A stretch of DNA of 64,000 nucleotides from Corynebacterium felinum (GTDB lineage: Bacteria; Actinomycetota; Actinomycetes; Mycobacteriales; Mycobacteriaceae): assembly GCF_030408755.1 (NCBI RefSeq), contig NZ_CP047209.1:2170001-2234000 (forward strand). Reading direction: 5' to 3'. The notes under the pieces were generated by a model. The model did no database searches. It was not told the origin of the DNA and was given only the letters and a program-made list of their open reading frames with translations. How positions within the stretch are numbered: position 1 is the stretch's first letter; each line of letters starts with the position of its first letter. Positions 18,192 to 27,546 of this stretch are shown here, in pieces. A program made the position numbers and the translations under genes.

Positions 18192-18563
18192 TTAGCAGTA
18201 GGGAATGAAATAGTAGTGAAAACCTTCGAGGTGTCTCGCATCGATGGTAAGTACGCCACGGGTTGTGCGGATTTTTAATTCCGCCCTATCCACTTCGCTT
18301 TCAACTTCTTCGATCACCCCTAACTCGATGGTGAATGCGTCAGCGAAGGCACATACTACTGCGTCAATATCAAACTCATAGGAAATGGTGGATACTTCCG
18401 AATACTGAATCTCTTCGAGTTTCCAGCCGAGGCGAATAGTCGGCCCGTCCCACACACTGATCCACAAAGCGAAATGCTCGGGGTGAAAGAAGTTGTGCTC
18501 CATGTAGCCGGGAATGATCACATTGTCCAATTGTTTCCCAACAAGGCGTTGCAGTAATTCCAT
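18192..18563 (-). CDS. Small hypothetical protein, immunity-like
   Basis: 123 residues if started at the ATG at 18563 (GAGAA upstream); the frame is open to 18620, but the ATG there has no ribosome site. No signal or membrane segment. Composition is acidic with many aromatics (HNFFHPEHFALWISVWDGP, EGFHYYFIPYC). I do not recognise a family. It faces a group of plus-strand genes of similar character (DUF4253 and DUF1877 relatives), which are often found among polymorphic-toxin immunity genes; that role is only inference. Confidence 0.6.
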   Translation of the reverse strand: MELLQRLVGKQLDNVIIPGYMEHNFFHPEHFALWISVWDGPTIRLGWKLEEIQYSEVSTISYEFDIDAVVCAFADAFTIELGVIEEVESEVDRAELKIRTTRGVLTIDARHLEGFHYYFIPYC

Positions 18564-18889
18564 GGCAGTCATTTTCTCACGAATAAATAGGAAAGATCTG
18601 CCAAAATCATCACGCATCAAACAAAAATCACTAGCGTATTGTTTTCTGCCTCAGCCACGGCACTAACGCTTTTCACGGCGCTCATGGGGGGGTGGAGACC
18701 CCAGCCATGGTCTAGGGACCACAACTGCCCCTAGCCCAACCAGAAGTCATGCTTACTTTTCATCGTCTATTTCGCAGAACATCAGCTAGGAGAGTATGTA
18801 TCTTTCGAACAGTGCATCAAGCTGCTCATCTTCTTGAAGAGCCATCTGAAAAGTTGGTAAGTTTTCTCCAATTTTCCTCTTGAGGATAG

Positions 18890-19723
18890 GTGCAATCACC
18901 CTACGATTGTTCTATGAACTCGCACCATGTGAAATCGGCTGATTCGATGAAGAAACTTGAGCACTTCCTATCCACAGCCGGAATGGAATTTACTCCTATT
19001 CGTTCGGAAGAAGCCCCGAACCCTGATCAAGTGTTGGGATTTTTTCTCGCACCACAATCGGGCTTGGATCAGGTATATGACAAGCTTTTACATGCTTACC
19101 CCGATACTTCTTGGTGGCCACTACAAACCACAGGGCTACGAGGCGAGCTTGGTCGACCGTGGTTAGAAGATGAACTTTTCGAGCCCACGAGTGAAATTGG
19201 TTCAGCCCACGAATTTTTTGACCAAGCAATTGCGACATATCTCAACCTTGATGAGGATGACGAAACCGCTCAACGCTTAGCCGAATTGAAGTTCCCACCA
19301 CTCACAGATGCTTTGAAGCAGGAGTTTTTCACCAGTCTCAATGACACAGTAAACACCCAAGTCTTATTACCCGAGTGGGCACTGAATGACGGGCATGCGG
19401 TAGTGGTACTTCCAGTTGCTCGCCCCGCCGACGCTCCTGCGCTTTTAGGATGGGATGGTGCAGCCAATTACGACTATTCGGGCGCTGAGATTAGTGCGGT
19501 TCTGCGCAATTGGGAGGATAGATTCGGCGCGCTTTTAGCCATTCTGAATTTTGATGAACTCACTGTAGTTCTCCCCGAACATAATTTCTCAACTGGAAAA
19601 AAGCACACCATTGCCCTTGAACACTATTTCTTCTGCCCCGACAATATCGAGCAAAGTGGTGCAGATTTCCCCGCATATGTCGCGCAGGTTGACGATACCG
19701 TATGGTCATTTTGGTGGGACTAA
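18890..19723 (+). CDS. DUF4253 domain protein
   Basis: 277 residues from the GTG at 18890 (GAGG 5 nt upstream). The C-terminal part (about residues 170-277) carries the DUF4253 pattern: VVVLPVARPADAPALLGWDG, then LRNWEDRFGALLAILNFDEL and a Trp-rich end. The N-terminal 165 residues are acidic and not recognised. Soluble and cytosolic. DUF4253 proteins are of unknown function. It is followed 17 bases later by a DUF1877 gene. Confidence 0.75.
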   Translation: MQSPYDCSMNSHHVKSADSMKKLEHFLSTAGMEFTPIRSEEAPNPDQVLGFFLAPQSGLDQVYDKLLHAYPDTSWWPLQTTGLRGELGRPWLEDELFEPTSEIGSAHEFFDQAIATYLNLDEDDETAQRLAELKFPPLTDALKQEFFTSLNDTVNTQVLLPEWALNDGHAVVVLPVARPADAPALLGWDGAANYDYSGAEISAVLRNWEDRFGALLAILNFDELTVVLPEHNFSTGKKHTIALEHYFFCPDNIEQSGADFPAYVAQVDDTVWSFWWD

Positions 19724-19740
19724 AGAGAAGAGGATACCTA

Positions 19741-20222
19741 TGTCACGTGGTTTATTTTTTCGTCTCAGCGACGATGAAGTCGGCCCACTGCTCAACTTTT
19801 TAGGTTCTGGGGAGGAACTTGTCCAGTTCGTCAGTGAATTGGAGGAGCAGTATTGGAATTTCGCCTGCGAAGTGGATAAGGCTTGGGATCCTATTCACTG
19901 TTCGCTCAACCCTTTCGAAGAGGATGAACCGCTCGGCGCAAAGGGAGTAGTGAGTGGGGCGCGCTGCCTGCTTGATGATGTTCAATTGGGCTGGATTACT
20001 CACCTAGATCCCGCGCAGGTGAAAGAAGTGCATACTTTCTTAGATGGGCTAAACAATGAGCAATTTACTCGCGCCTATAATGCAATGCCTACTGATCTTC
20101 GCAACCCCGAATACGGCCCACAGGAATGTGCGTCTGCGTTGGGTTGGTTGGAAAAATTGCGGGCGTTTTATGGCCTCGCCGCTCAGGAGTCGCAGCACGT
20201 GATTTTTAGCGTCGCGTTTTAA
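19741..20222 (+). CDS. DUF1877 (YfbM-like) family protein
   Basis: 160 residues from the ATG at 19741 with AGAGGA upstream; the frame is open further 5', but that part overlaps the previous gene. It begins MSRGLFFRLSDDEV, the typical DUF1877 opening, and keeps the family layout with LDDVQLGWITHLDP in place of the usual LDKAWHGIHYLL element and the YGPQECASALGWLE helix. About 160 residues is normal for the family. Function unknown; DUF1877 genes recur in toxin-immunity contexts. Confidence 0.75.
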
Positions 20223-20362
20223 CCCTCTACTACCCGCAATCTACCTGCACGTTGTGGAAAGGTGTACTGCTGATGCTTGATTTTCTGCCACAAGGACACA
20301 CCACCGTGTATGTTGAACAATAACTTTGCCCACTTTCTACTCCCCTAGGAAATAAGGTGACA

Positions 20363-20989
20363 ATGTTTTTCAAGAGAAAAAGTAAAGCTCCCGCACCGCA
20401 TAGTGCTGAACACACAGCGCCTGCTGGGCAGCACATATACTTCACGCTCAACCTTAATGCCCGCCTCCAGCCCTATGTCCGCCACGATTTCGAGGATGAT
20501 CTCGAATCACAGCTTACGTCCAGCAAACTTGGGGTTCTCGACGGCGGTGGCACCTTATTAAATTCTGAGGGCGAATTTTTGAGCTGCGATATTAACTTTG
20601 TCATGGAAAATCCGAGCCCTGAGAAAATTTCTGCGGCGCTCACTATGATCTCTCATCTGCCGTGGGTGCCCAAAGGTTCTCGTGTGGTGTGGGAAGAAAA
20701 CGGTACTCGACACACTCACGAGGTTGGCCACTTGGAGGGGATGGCACTGTATTTAAACGGTACCGATCTTCCTGTTGAGGTGTATGAAACCGCTAATCTT
20801 GCCGAAATTGTGGAAAATATGAACGAATTGATGAGCCCACATGGGCGCATTATGTCGCACTGGGAGGGCCCTAAAGAAACCGCTTTATACTTTTATGGCA
20901 CCGATTTTCACAGCATGTGCGACTGCACCGACAAGTACCGGGCGGAAACTCCGCTATTGGAAAAATCTCGCGTCGAACGCATCGCCTAA
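20363..20989 (+). CDS. Hypothetical soluble protein
   Basis: 208 residues from the ATG at 20363 (AAGG 5 nt upstream); a GTG at 20357 is also possible. It starts with a short basic stretch (FFKRKSKAPAPHS) and is otherwise acidic, with beta-like repeats. No signal peptide, no catalytic motif. The region YLNGTDLPVEVYE is echoed by YFYGTDFHSMCD, hinting at two related half-domains. Unknown family, part of the 18-22 kb immunity-like group. Confidence 0.65.
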   Translation: MFFKRKSKAPAPHSAEHTAPAGQHIYFTLNLNARLQPYVRHDFEDDLESQLTSSKLGVLDGGGTLLNSEGEFLSCDINFVMENPSPEKISAALTMISHLPWVPKGSRVVWEENGTRHTHEVGHLEGMALYLNGTDLPVEVYETANLAEIVENMNELMSPHGRIMSHWEGPKETALYFYGTDFHSMCDCTDKYRAETPLLEKSRVERIA

Positions 20990-21138
20990 CAGCATCCACT
21001 GTGCCAACGCCTTATCCCCTCTCCTGCGGAATGATTGAGCACCTGTTGTCTTTGTGATGATGGCATGGTTCCTAGTGTTTTTGCAGTGGGCAGGTTTTTT
21101 ACGTTCACACAGTGATGGAAGTGAAAGGTTTTCTTATA

Positions 21139-21879
21139 ATGACGATTGTCACGTTGCCTGATAAAAATATCGCCAGAGTTAATGCTATGGAAACGCACGC
21201 TATTGTGGATACGCCAAGTTTCAACGAGCTGCTCCAAGCGTTCGATACTATCGCTGCGCAGCAGAAAAGGTTCGGAACCAGCTATCTCACCCTCGAATTT
21301 TTGCCGCAAATGCTCTACACCTCTGGGCATGCGGTAGATTACAACGGCTTTGATCGAAACTTTAAGGCAGCTCACGAGCATGACGATGATGCCTACGATC
21401 TGTGGTGTTACCACAATGCACAAAAAGCTTTTTCAGATCCCGCTCATACGGTGGCTTGGGATGAGCTGCACGAAGGATTGCCTGCGACTGATGAGGACGT
21501 TGCCACCCTTGCGCGTATTTACGACAATCTTGATGAGCTCTGCGACCCTGTACATATCGTCCTTGCAATCCCCACCCATAATCCCACGGATTTTCTTGCA
21601 TGCCTGCCCAATGGGTATTTCTCGGCCGATTTATCGCCCTTCCACAACGTCACCATTATCGAGCGATTAACGAAAAAATATGGTCTGAAACTGCTGGGTA
21701 TGGGCGCGAGCACGCTTGCTTTTCGACGTCTACCCGACTGTGGCCTCAACGTTGCCGGTGTAGTTGCCGATATGAAGCACATTTATGGCAATACCACCAG
21801 CCCTTATTGGGCGAAAGTGGCGGAGGGAATTGAAAAAACTGGTTTAGTATTGCTCTGCTACGCAACCTTCTGGGAATAA
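21139..21879 (+). CDS. Hypothetical soluble protein, last of the group
   Basis: 246 residues from the ATG at 21139, preceded by GAAAGG; a start at 21112 adds nine residues. Acidic, with no export signal. The mid-part (DDDAYDLWCYHNAQKAF, WDELHEGLPATDEDVATL) is helical and the C-terminus is hydrophobic. No family recognised. A hairpin terminator follows. Confidence 0.65.
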   Translation: MTIVTLPDKNIARVNAMETHAIVDTPSFNELLQAFDTIAAQQKRFGTSYLTLEFLPQMLYTSGHAVDYNGFDRNFKAAHEHDDDAYDLWCYHNAQKAFSDPAHTVAWDELHEGLPATDEDVATLARIYDNLDELCDPVHIVLAIPTHNPTDFLACLPNGYFSADLSPFHNVTIIERLTKKYGLKLLGMGASTLAFRRLPDCGLNVAGVVADMKHIYGNTTSPYWAKVAEGIEKTGLVLLCYATFWE

Positions 21880-21880
21880 C

Positions 21881-21912
21881 GAATCCCACTCGCGTGAAGC
21901 GGGATTGTTTCC
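21881..21912 (+). terminator. Terminator after 21139-21879
   Basis: AATCCC (21882-21887) pairs with GGGATT (21901-21906), with further partial pairing inside; GTTT follows. It lies between this gene and the convergent rnpB. Confidence 0.6.
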
Positions 21913-21937
21913 TGCTTTGATGCGCACAAAAAAGGGC

Positions 21938-22359
21938 GCGAAATGAGCCAGCCTATAAGCCGGATTCTGTCCCTAATAAATCAGGGGGCGATCATCCATC
22001 TGGGGCCACCATTGCTGGTGGTCTCAAGCAGCTACCCCGCGAACATCGGCAGAAAGCAACCTCAAACGTCCGCGGCAGACACACCTTTCAAGGTGCGTCC
22101 TCTTGCCTTGCTCCTGGTGGGGTTTACATAGCCACCTGCGTCACCGCAGGTGCTGGTGCGCTCTTACCACACCGTTTCACCCTTACCACCATAGAAAAAG
22201 GTGGCGGTTTACTTTCTGTTGCACTATTCCCTCAGGTCACCCTGGGTTGCCGTTAGCAACCACCGTGCTTTCTGTGGAGTCCGGACTTTCCTCGACACCC
22301 CGCCAACACATTCATGTGTGGTTCGGTACGCCGCGATCACCCAGCTGGCTCATTTCGCG
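21938..22359 (-). ncRNA. rnpB: RNase P RNA, bacterial class A
   Basis: The minus strand reads GCGAAATGAGCCAGC at the 5' end and GCTGGCTCATTTCGC at the 3' end, giving helix P1. Between them are the universal RNase P elements: GAGGAAAGTCCGGACTCC, then GGCAACCCAGGG, the AGTAAACCGCC region, GGTAAGGGTGAAACGGTG, and the 3' ACAGAATCCGGCTTATAGG. About 422 nt is normal for actinobacteria. The 5' end lies only about 10 bases after the stop codon of the RNase H gene, so it is either processed from that transcript or made from a promoter inside the gene. Exact ends are estimated from P1 pairing. Confidence 0.96.
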
Positions 22360-22368
22360 AACCCAACC

Positions 22369-23535
22369 TTACCGCACTTTCAGGTGAGAAGTATCATTGA
22401 GCAATCGCACGCAGGTAGGCCCGTCGGAATAGAACTCGGCAATGCTCATTGACGCGAGGTCAAGGTGCATGCGGTGCACCATGCTTGCGTTGCCGTCCAA
22501 AGCCACTCGGAGGATCGACTTGATAGGGGTGACGTGGCTGACAAGCACAATTGTTTGGCCCTGATAGGTGCGCAAAAGCTCATTGAGGCACTTCTTAATC
22601 CGTTTGTGGGCGCTCACCAGTGATTCCCCACCTGGTGGAGCCGTGTGCACGTCTTTGAGCCATTGGGAGTGCAGCTGCGGGTCGGATTCAAATGCTTGGC
22701 TAAAGCTCAGCCCATCCCAGTCGCCGAAGTCCATTTCCACCAAACCAGAATCAGTTACTACTTCAACCCCTAGGGCGCGTGCACACGCCTCGGCTGTTTG
22801 GGTACAGCGGCGCAGTGGGGAGGAGATAACTGCTGCTACCCCACCTTTTTCCCCAAGACGGCGGGCTGCTTGCTCAGCTTGCCACAGCCCAAGGTCGGTC
22901 AGTTCGGGGTCGCTGAGCCCACTGTAGAGGCGTTTTGCGGAATAGGGTGTTTGCCCATGCCTGAGCAAAATTAGGCGCGTTGCTTGGCTTGTCGCCCCAT
23001 TCCAGCTGGTGGGGCACGTCTTTGCCGAACTTTGCTCAACTCCTGCTGTACCTGCCGCGTTATCGGATGCGTTGCTGCTGCCAGCGGGCGTGGTGTCGGC
23101 GTCGTCACGCTCAAGGAAGCCGGGTTCGGCGCCTTGTTCCCGCGCATCCATCGCTTTGTTTGCCAGCGCGTCGGCGGCGGCGTTTTTGTTGCGGGGAATC
23201 CACTCAAACTCCACCGTGTTGAATGTGCGCATGATTTTTTGGCATTCGAGTGCAAGCTCTTTCATGTCAGGGTGCTTGATTTTCCACCGCCCTGACATTT
23301 GCTCGACAACCAGTTTGGAGTCCATGCGCACACTCACGTCGGTTGCGCCGAGCTTTTTCGCTTGGGCTAAACCATTGAGCAGACCGTAGTATTCAGCAAC
23401 GTTATTTGTTGCCTCACCCACGATGTAGCTGATTTCGCGCAGAATTTTGTTGTTTGCGTCGTAAATAACTGTGCCGGAACCGGCGACACCGGGGTTTCCG
23501 CGGGAACCCCCATCTGCTTCAATGATGACCTTCAT
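22369..23535 (-). CDS. Bifunctional RNase HI / acid phosphatase (histidine phosphatase)
   Basis: 388 residues. The N-terminal RNase HI domain (1-135) has the catalytic carboxylates in IIEADGGSRGNPG, a Glu in NNVAEYYGLL, Asp in VRMDSKLV and Asp in NAAADALAN. A low-complexity linker of about 50 residues follows. The C-terminal phosphoglycerate-mutase-like domain (about 190-388) has LILLRHGQTPYSAK and a later VLVSHVTPI. This is the architecture of M. tuberculosis Rv2228c, described as RNase HI plus acid phosphatase. It lies in a minus-strand group with the zinc-ribbon and Nif3-like genes, as in other actinobacteria. Confidence 0.95.
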   Translation of the reverse strand: MKVIIEADGGSRGNPGVAGSGTVIYDANNKILREISYIVGEATNNVAEYYGLLNGLAQAKKLGATDVSVRMDSKLVVEQMSGRWKIKHPDMKELALECQKIMRTFNTVEFEWIPRNKNAAADALANKAMDAREQGAEPGFLERDDADTTPAGSSNASDNAAGTAGVEQSSAKTCPTSWNGATSQATRLILLRHGQTPYSAKRLYSGLSDPELTDLGLWQAEQAARRLGEKGGVAAVISSPLRRCTQTAEACARALGVEVVTDSGLVEMDFGDWDGLSFSQAFESDPQLHSQWLKDVHTAPPGGESLVSAHKRIKKCLNELLRTYQGQTIVLVSHVTPIKSILRVALDGNASMVHRMHLDLASMSIAEFYSDGPTCVRLLNDTSHLKVR

Positions 23536-23553
23536 CGCACTTACAACCCTTCC

Positions 23554-24267
23554 TTAACCTTTTCTAATGAGGTAGGAGCCGCAGTCAGGGCACTGTGGCA
23601 ACTCATCTTTCGGCGCACGGCGAATCAGGGAGATATCCGCAGGTGGGAGCACGATGAAGCAACCGCCGCAGGAGCGTCCGTTGAACATGGCTGCACCAAC
23701 TTCATTTTCGGCGCGCTGTGCCTCGTATTCCTCGATCACATCGGCAGGCAACGCATCGCGCAGCTGGTTGATACGGTCAGCGCGGTCTGCGTCGGTGGTG
23801 TCTTCCGGCAGTGCCTCCACTGCGTTACGTGCAGCGGTGACCTTGGTTTCCAGCTCGGCGAGACGCTGGCGGTGCAGGTCCGCGTTATTGCGCAGCGCGT
23901 GAATCTCGTTGTGTGCTTCGGCGAGTTCGCTCATCAAATCTGCGATGCGTGACTTTGCCGAATAGCGGTCTTTTTCTAAGTCTTTGCGCAGCTCAGGGTC
24001 GCTGGTTGCTTTGAGCTGCTGGGTGGAATCATCTTTGCGGCGTCGTAGTTTCCGCTCATCCTCCTGGATGCGCAGGATTTCCAACTCCATGTCGTCGACA
24101 GCCATCTGTGCTGCGGATAGGGCACTGCGCATGCGGTCGCGCTCAGCGATGGCTGTGGCGAGTGCTTTTTTCTCTGCTGATTCTTTGGGCGCAACACCCG
24201 TGGCTGCAACACGTTCGGCGGTGGCGAGTTCGAGCAATGCATCCTGAAGTTCAGGTGTGAGTTTCAC
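23554..24267 (-). CDS. C4-type zinc-ribbon coiled-coil protein (Rv2229c-like)
   Basis: 237 residues. Residues about 10-180 form a long charged coiled coil (heptad-like, rich in Glu, Arg, Ala). The C-terminal ribbon has CGGC and CPDC pairs separated by about 20 residues, with the usual basic end IRKG. This family (formerly DUF164/zf-RING_7) is universally linked in actinobacteria to the nif3-like and RNase H genes. The role is unproven; nucleic-acid binding is inferred from the fold. Confidence 0.92.
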   Translation of the reverse strand: MKLTPELQDALLELATAERVAATGVAPKESAEKKALATAIAERDRMRSALSAAQMAVDDMELEILRIQEDERKLRRRKDDSTQQLKATSDPELRKDLEKDRYSAKSRIADLMSELAEAHNEIHALRNNADLHRQRLAELETKVTAARNAVEALPEDTTDADRADRINQLRDALPADVIEEYEAQRAENEVGAAMFNGRSCGGCFIVLPPADISLIRRAPKDELPQCPDCGSYLIRKG

Positions 24268-24339
24268 AGTTTATTTCCCTTTTATCTAACGTGGGGTGGG
24301 GTGGGTCGCTACATAACAGTACTGTGTAGCAGCCAGGGG

Positions 24340-25539
24340 TTAGTTATTGTCGCATTTATGCGCTGAGATTGTCCACGGGTCGGTGCGGATGCGCAGAACC
24401 TCCACAGTAACCCCAGTTAAACCCTGGTCAAGAATTTCTTTCGCCTGCTCGGTCCATGGATATTCGCTCGCCCAGTGTGCGGTATCGACGATGTAGGGTT
24501 TGCCTTCACGCAAGTGCTCATCGACTGGGTGGTGGCGAAGATCACTGGTGACGTACACGTCGACACCAAGTTTGCGTGCTGATTGAAGGAAACTATCACC
24601 GCTTCCTGAGCTCACTGCCACTGTTTTCACCAGTGCGTCGGGGTCGCCGGCTGCGCGGATTCCCCACTCTGTTTCCGGCAGTGCGTTGGCTACTTGTTGG
24701 GCAAACTCGCGCAGCGTCATGGGCTCGGGAAGCTCACCTACGCGCCCTAAACCAAAAGCTGTGTCGAGCTTTTCGGTGGGCTCGAGAGCGACGATATCGA
24801 AGGCTGGTTCCTCATAGGGGTGTGTTTCGCGCAGCGTGCCCATAATTTTTTGCCGTAGCCCGCGTTGCGCCACAAACTCAACCCTGAGTTCGTCCACGTA
24901 TTCGCGCTTTCCGGCTTCCCCCACAAACGGTGTTGCGCTTGTCGACGGCTTAAACTGTCCGCGCCCGTGTATCTCAAACGCGCACTCACTGTAGTCACCA
25001 ATGGCACCTGCGCCTAAGGCGAAAAGAGCGTTCTTCACTTCTTCTGCATGCTCAGCTGGAACGTGAAAACCCCACTTATCCAGGCCGAAAAGTTTGGGTT
25101 CGACTGGCCGACCGGGAACAATGCCGACGAGTTCAGCAAGTTTATCGTTGACTCCTGGGCGTGCGGAATCAGCATTGGTATGCGCTGCAAAAAGCGCACA
25201 CCCACCAGTAATAAGGGTGTGAATCACCTTGCCCTTGGGCGTATTTGCGGCAACCGAGGTCACTCCACGCAGCAAAAGCGGGTGGTGAACGATGAGCATG
25301 TCAGCGCCCATGGCCACAGCTTTTTCCGCCACTTCAAGGGTGCAATCAAGGGCAAGCACAACCTTTTTCACTGCGGCTAGTGGGTCGCCGCAGATCAAAC
25401 CCACAGCATCCCATTTTTCGGCAAGATAGGGTGGGTAAGCCCGATCCATTACCTTTACTACATCCCCAACGGTTACTCCGCTCACCTTGCTCCTTTGGTT
25501 TGAAGATTCATTATTCATATCTATTTCTTTGGCTGGCAC
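24340..25539 (-). CDS. Nif3-like dinuclear metal-centre protein (YbgI/YqfO family)
   Basis: 399 residues from the GTG at 25539, which has GGGAGAA at good spacing; an ATG at 25518 is the alternative, and the longer open frame to 25725 lacks a site. The Nif3 hallmark MLIVHHPLLLRG with paired His, the ALDCTLEVAEKAV helix, and a C-terminal TSDLRHHPVDEHL and VDTAHWASE provide the metal ligands. The central insert (about residues 150-270) is the PII-like domain found in longer members. Often annotated as GTP cyclohydrolase I type 2, but the activity is uncertain. Confidence 0.93.
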   Translation of the reverse strand: MPAKEIDMNNESSNQRSKVSGVTVGDVVKVMDRAYPPYLAEKWDAVGLICGDPLAAVKKVVLALDCTLEVAEKAVAMGADMLIVHHPLLLRGVTSVAANTPKGKVIHTLITGGCALFAAHTNADSARPGVNDKLAELVGIVPGRPVEPKLFGLDKWGFHVPAEHAEEVKNALFALGAGAIGDYSECAFEIHGRGQFKPSTSATPFVGEAGKREYVDELRVEFVAQRGLRQKIMGTLRETHPYEEPAFDIVALEPTEKLDTAFGLGRVGELPEPMTLREFAQQVANALPETEWGIRAAGDPDALVKTVAVSSGSGDSFLQSARKLGVDVYVTSDLRHHPVDEHLREGKPYIVDTAHWASEYPWTEQAKEILDQGLTGVTVEVLRIRTDPWTISAHKCDNN

Positions 25540-25813
25540 AGATTTTTCTCCCTTAAAAACTACGCTGCATAAACCAATGAATATTCGCCCCGCGGTGAGG
25601 AAAAACCGTGGTGAGTGAACGTACTGGAGCCAACAATGATCACTGTGCACATGGTGATGATCCAGGAATGGGGGTTGTGCGAGCCAAAACCTCCCCGTTA
25701 TTCTACAGTGTCTACCACCAAGCACTGAGGAACAAACAGTTCAGCTCCCATATTTGGGTAGATTTCTTCTGAAACCCCACCACCTACGGCTGTAACAATC
25801 AAGCACCGTGGCG

Positions 25814-26122
25814 CTAGTTCCACAATGACCGAGTGTGCCTCTCTTCCGCTTCATGGAAGTCGAGGCAGTAAGCCCGCTCAAGACCCCTATAATTTGCACA
25901 GGGTTTACCCTGGTCAAGGTAGGTAAAATGAAGGTAGATGTAGTAAAAGACGGTGGCGATGGAAAGGCTTGCACCAATGATAAGTTTGATGCCACGCCTC
26001 CGTCGGGGCCGATAGTTTTTAATCTTTGCTACCGCTATGATGGCAAATAGAATCCCCAAAGCACCCGGTATCCACGCGTAATAGAACATGTAAATGGACA
26101 AATCTTGGGTTTTCCGCAGCAC
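25814..26122 (-). CDS. Small membrane protein beside the IS element
   Basis: 102 residues from a GTG at 26122 (GAAGGG upstream). Two hydrophobic segments (FYYAWIPGALGILFAIIAV and IKLIIGASLSIATVFYYIYL) flank a basic loop KIKNYRPRRRRG, predicting both termini outside. Two Cys lie in the C-terminal part. Family unknown. Its start is about 20 bases from the left end of the decayed IS, so its native promoter may have been displaced. Confidence 0.6.
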   Translation of the reverse strand: MLRKTQDLSIYMFYYAWIPGALGILFAIIAVAKIKNYRPRRRRGIKLIIGASLSIATVFYYIYLHFTYLDQGKPCANYRGLERAYCLDFHEAEERHTRSLWN

Positions 26123-27246
26123 GTACCCTTCTGGTTTATCATTAACCCGGATTTTTCATGGGGTGGGGCTTAAAAGGTGTGTAAAAAGTAAAGAAAGTGC
26201 TTCTTGACCTGCTAGAATAGAGATGTTGTTAAGCCTTTATTCCAAGCAGAAAAGGAGCACTTTCATGGTGAAGACTACTACATACACCCCTATGATGGCC
26301 AGCTGCACCCGTCTTGTTTCCCGCGCGGGGGTGTTACCCTTTGCTCATGTAGCTCAATTAGTCGGGATTGGTGCCAGCCTTGATCGTGTTTCTCACGGCA
26401 ACGGTTAACACATACTTTTGGTGATGCGTGTACTGGGTTAGCGTTATCGTTAATTGCTGGTGGTGACGATGTTAAAGACATCAACTTGTTAGATTCTGTT
26501 TCGACAGCATTATCGTCTCAGCCATTGCCGTCGGTATCAACCCTGTGGCGGCGACTGACAGAGCATAAAGACACCAGCGATAAAATACGTGAAGAATTCC
26601 TTCACGCGATCAAATACGCCCGTAGCACACTATGGAACCTGCTGGGCGATCAAGCCCCACATAAGCTCGCTACAGTAGACAAACCCCTGATAGTAGATAT
26701 TGATGCGACACTGATCTGTGCGCATTCTGGCAAGGAAAAAGCCGCACCTACCTATAAGAAGGGGTTTGGTTTCCACCCATTATGTGCTTTTATCGACTAC
26801 ACCAGCGTAGGGTTAACTGGTGGGGAATTTTTAACCTGTCTGCTTCGCCCAGGTAACGCGGGAGCAAACACCGCTAATGATCATTGCCAGCTTGTCAAAG
26901 AAATCCTGACCGCTCTCCCCGATCACAGCGATGGCAAACCTTGGGGCAAACGACTTGTTATCCGTGCTGACAGTGCTGGTGGGACAAAACAATTCCTTAG
27001 CTCCTTAGACGACCATGACCTCGGTTATGTTGTTGGCTTTTCACCCTCACCTACAGCAAGTATCCTCCTCAATGAGCACATCAGATCCGGTAACGAAGCA
27101 ACTAGTCACACAGATTATCGATCATTACGTAACACCCGTGTGCCAATTGTGCGTGGCAATGGGGATATCAGCTTTGGACCTGACCCCCGTTTGGTAGACA
27201 CCTGATTTCCCGCTTGTATGAGGTGGGAGGAAGGTACTGTAGTTTT

Positions 27247-27546
27247 ATGCCAAGGTTTTATTCAGATGAGTTCAAGCGTGACGCTGTTGCGTTTTATGAG
27301 AACTCGGAACTGTCTCTAGCGAAGGCCGCTGCTGATTTGGGGATTAATCGGCAATCTCTGCATACGTGGGTCAAGGATTTGGGCACTGGTAAGCGTTCTC
27401 GTGTTGCGGTGCAAAAGCGGCAAGCTCAGGCAATTTCTGAAGCTGAACGTATCCGTGAGCTTGAGCGTGAGCTGCGTAAAATGACTGAAGAGCGTGATAT
27501 TTTGCGTAAGGCTGTTAAATATTTCGCGGAAGAGACAAATTGGTGA
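27247..27546 (+). CDS. IS3-family OrfA (helix-turn-helix)
   Basis: 99 residues from the ATG at 27247. The N-terminal HTH (FYSDEFKRDAVAFYE, then SLAKAAADLGINRQSLHTWV) is followed by a leucine-zipper-like segment (ERIRELERELRKMTEERDIL). It binds the element ends and, in IS3 elements, is often fused to OrfB by programmed -1 frameshifting. It overlaps orfB by 7 bases. No classical A6G slippery site is visible at the overlap, so coupling rather than frameshifting may operate. Confidence 0.92.
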   Translation: MPRFYSDEFKRDAVAFYENSELSLAKAAADLGINRQSLHTWVKDLGTGKRSRVAVQKRQAQAISEAERIRELERELRKMTEERDILRKAVKYFAEETNW

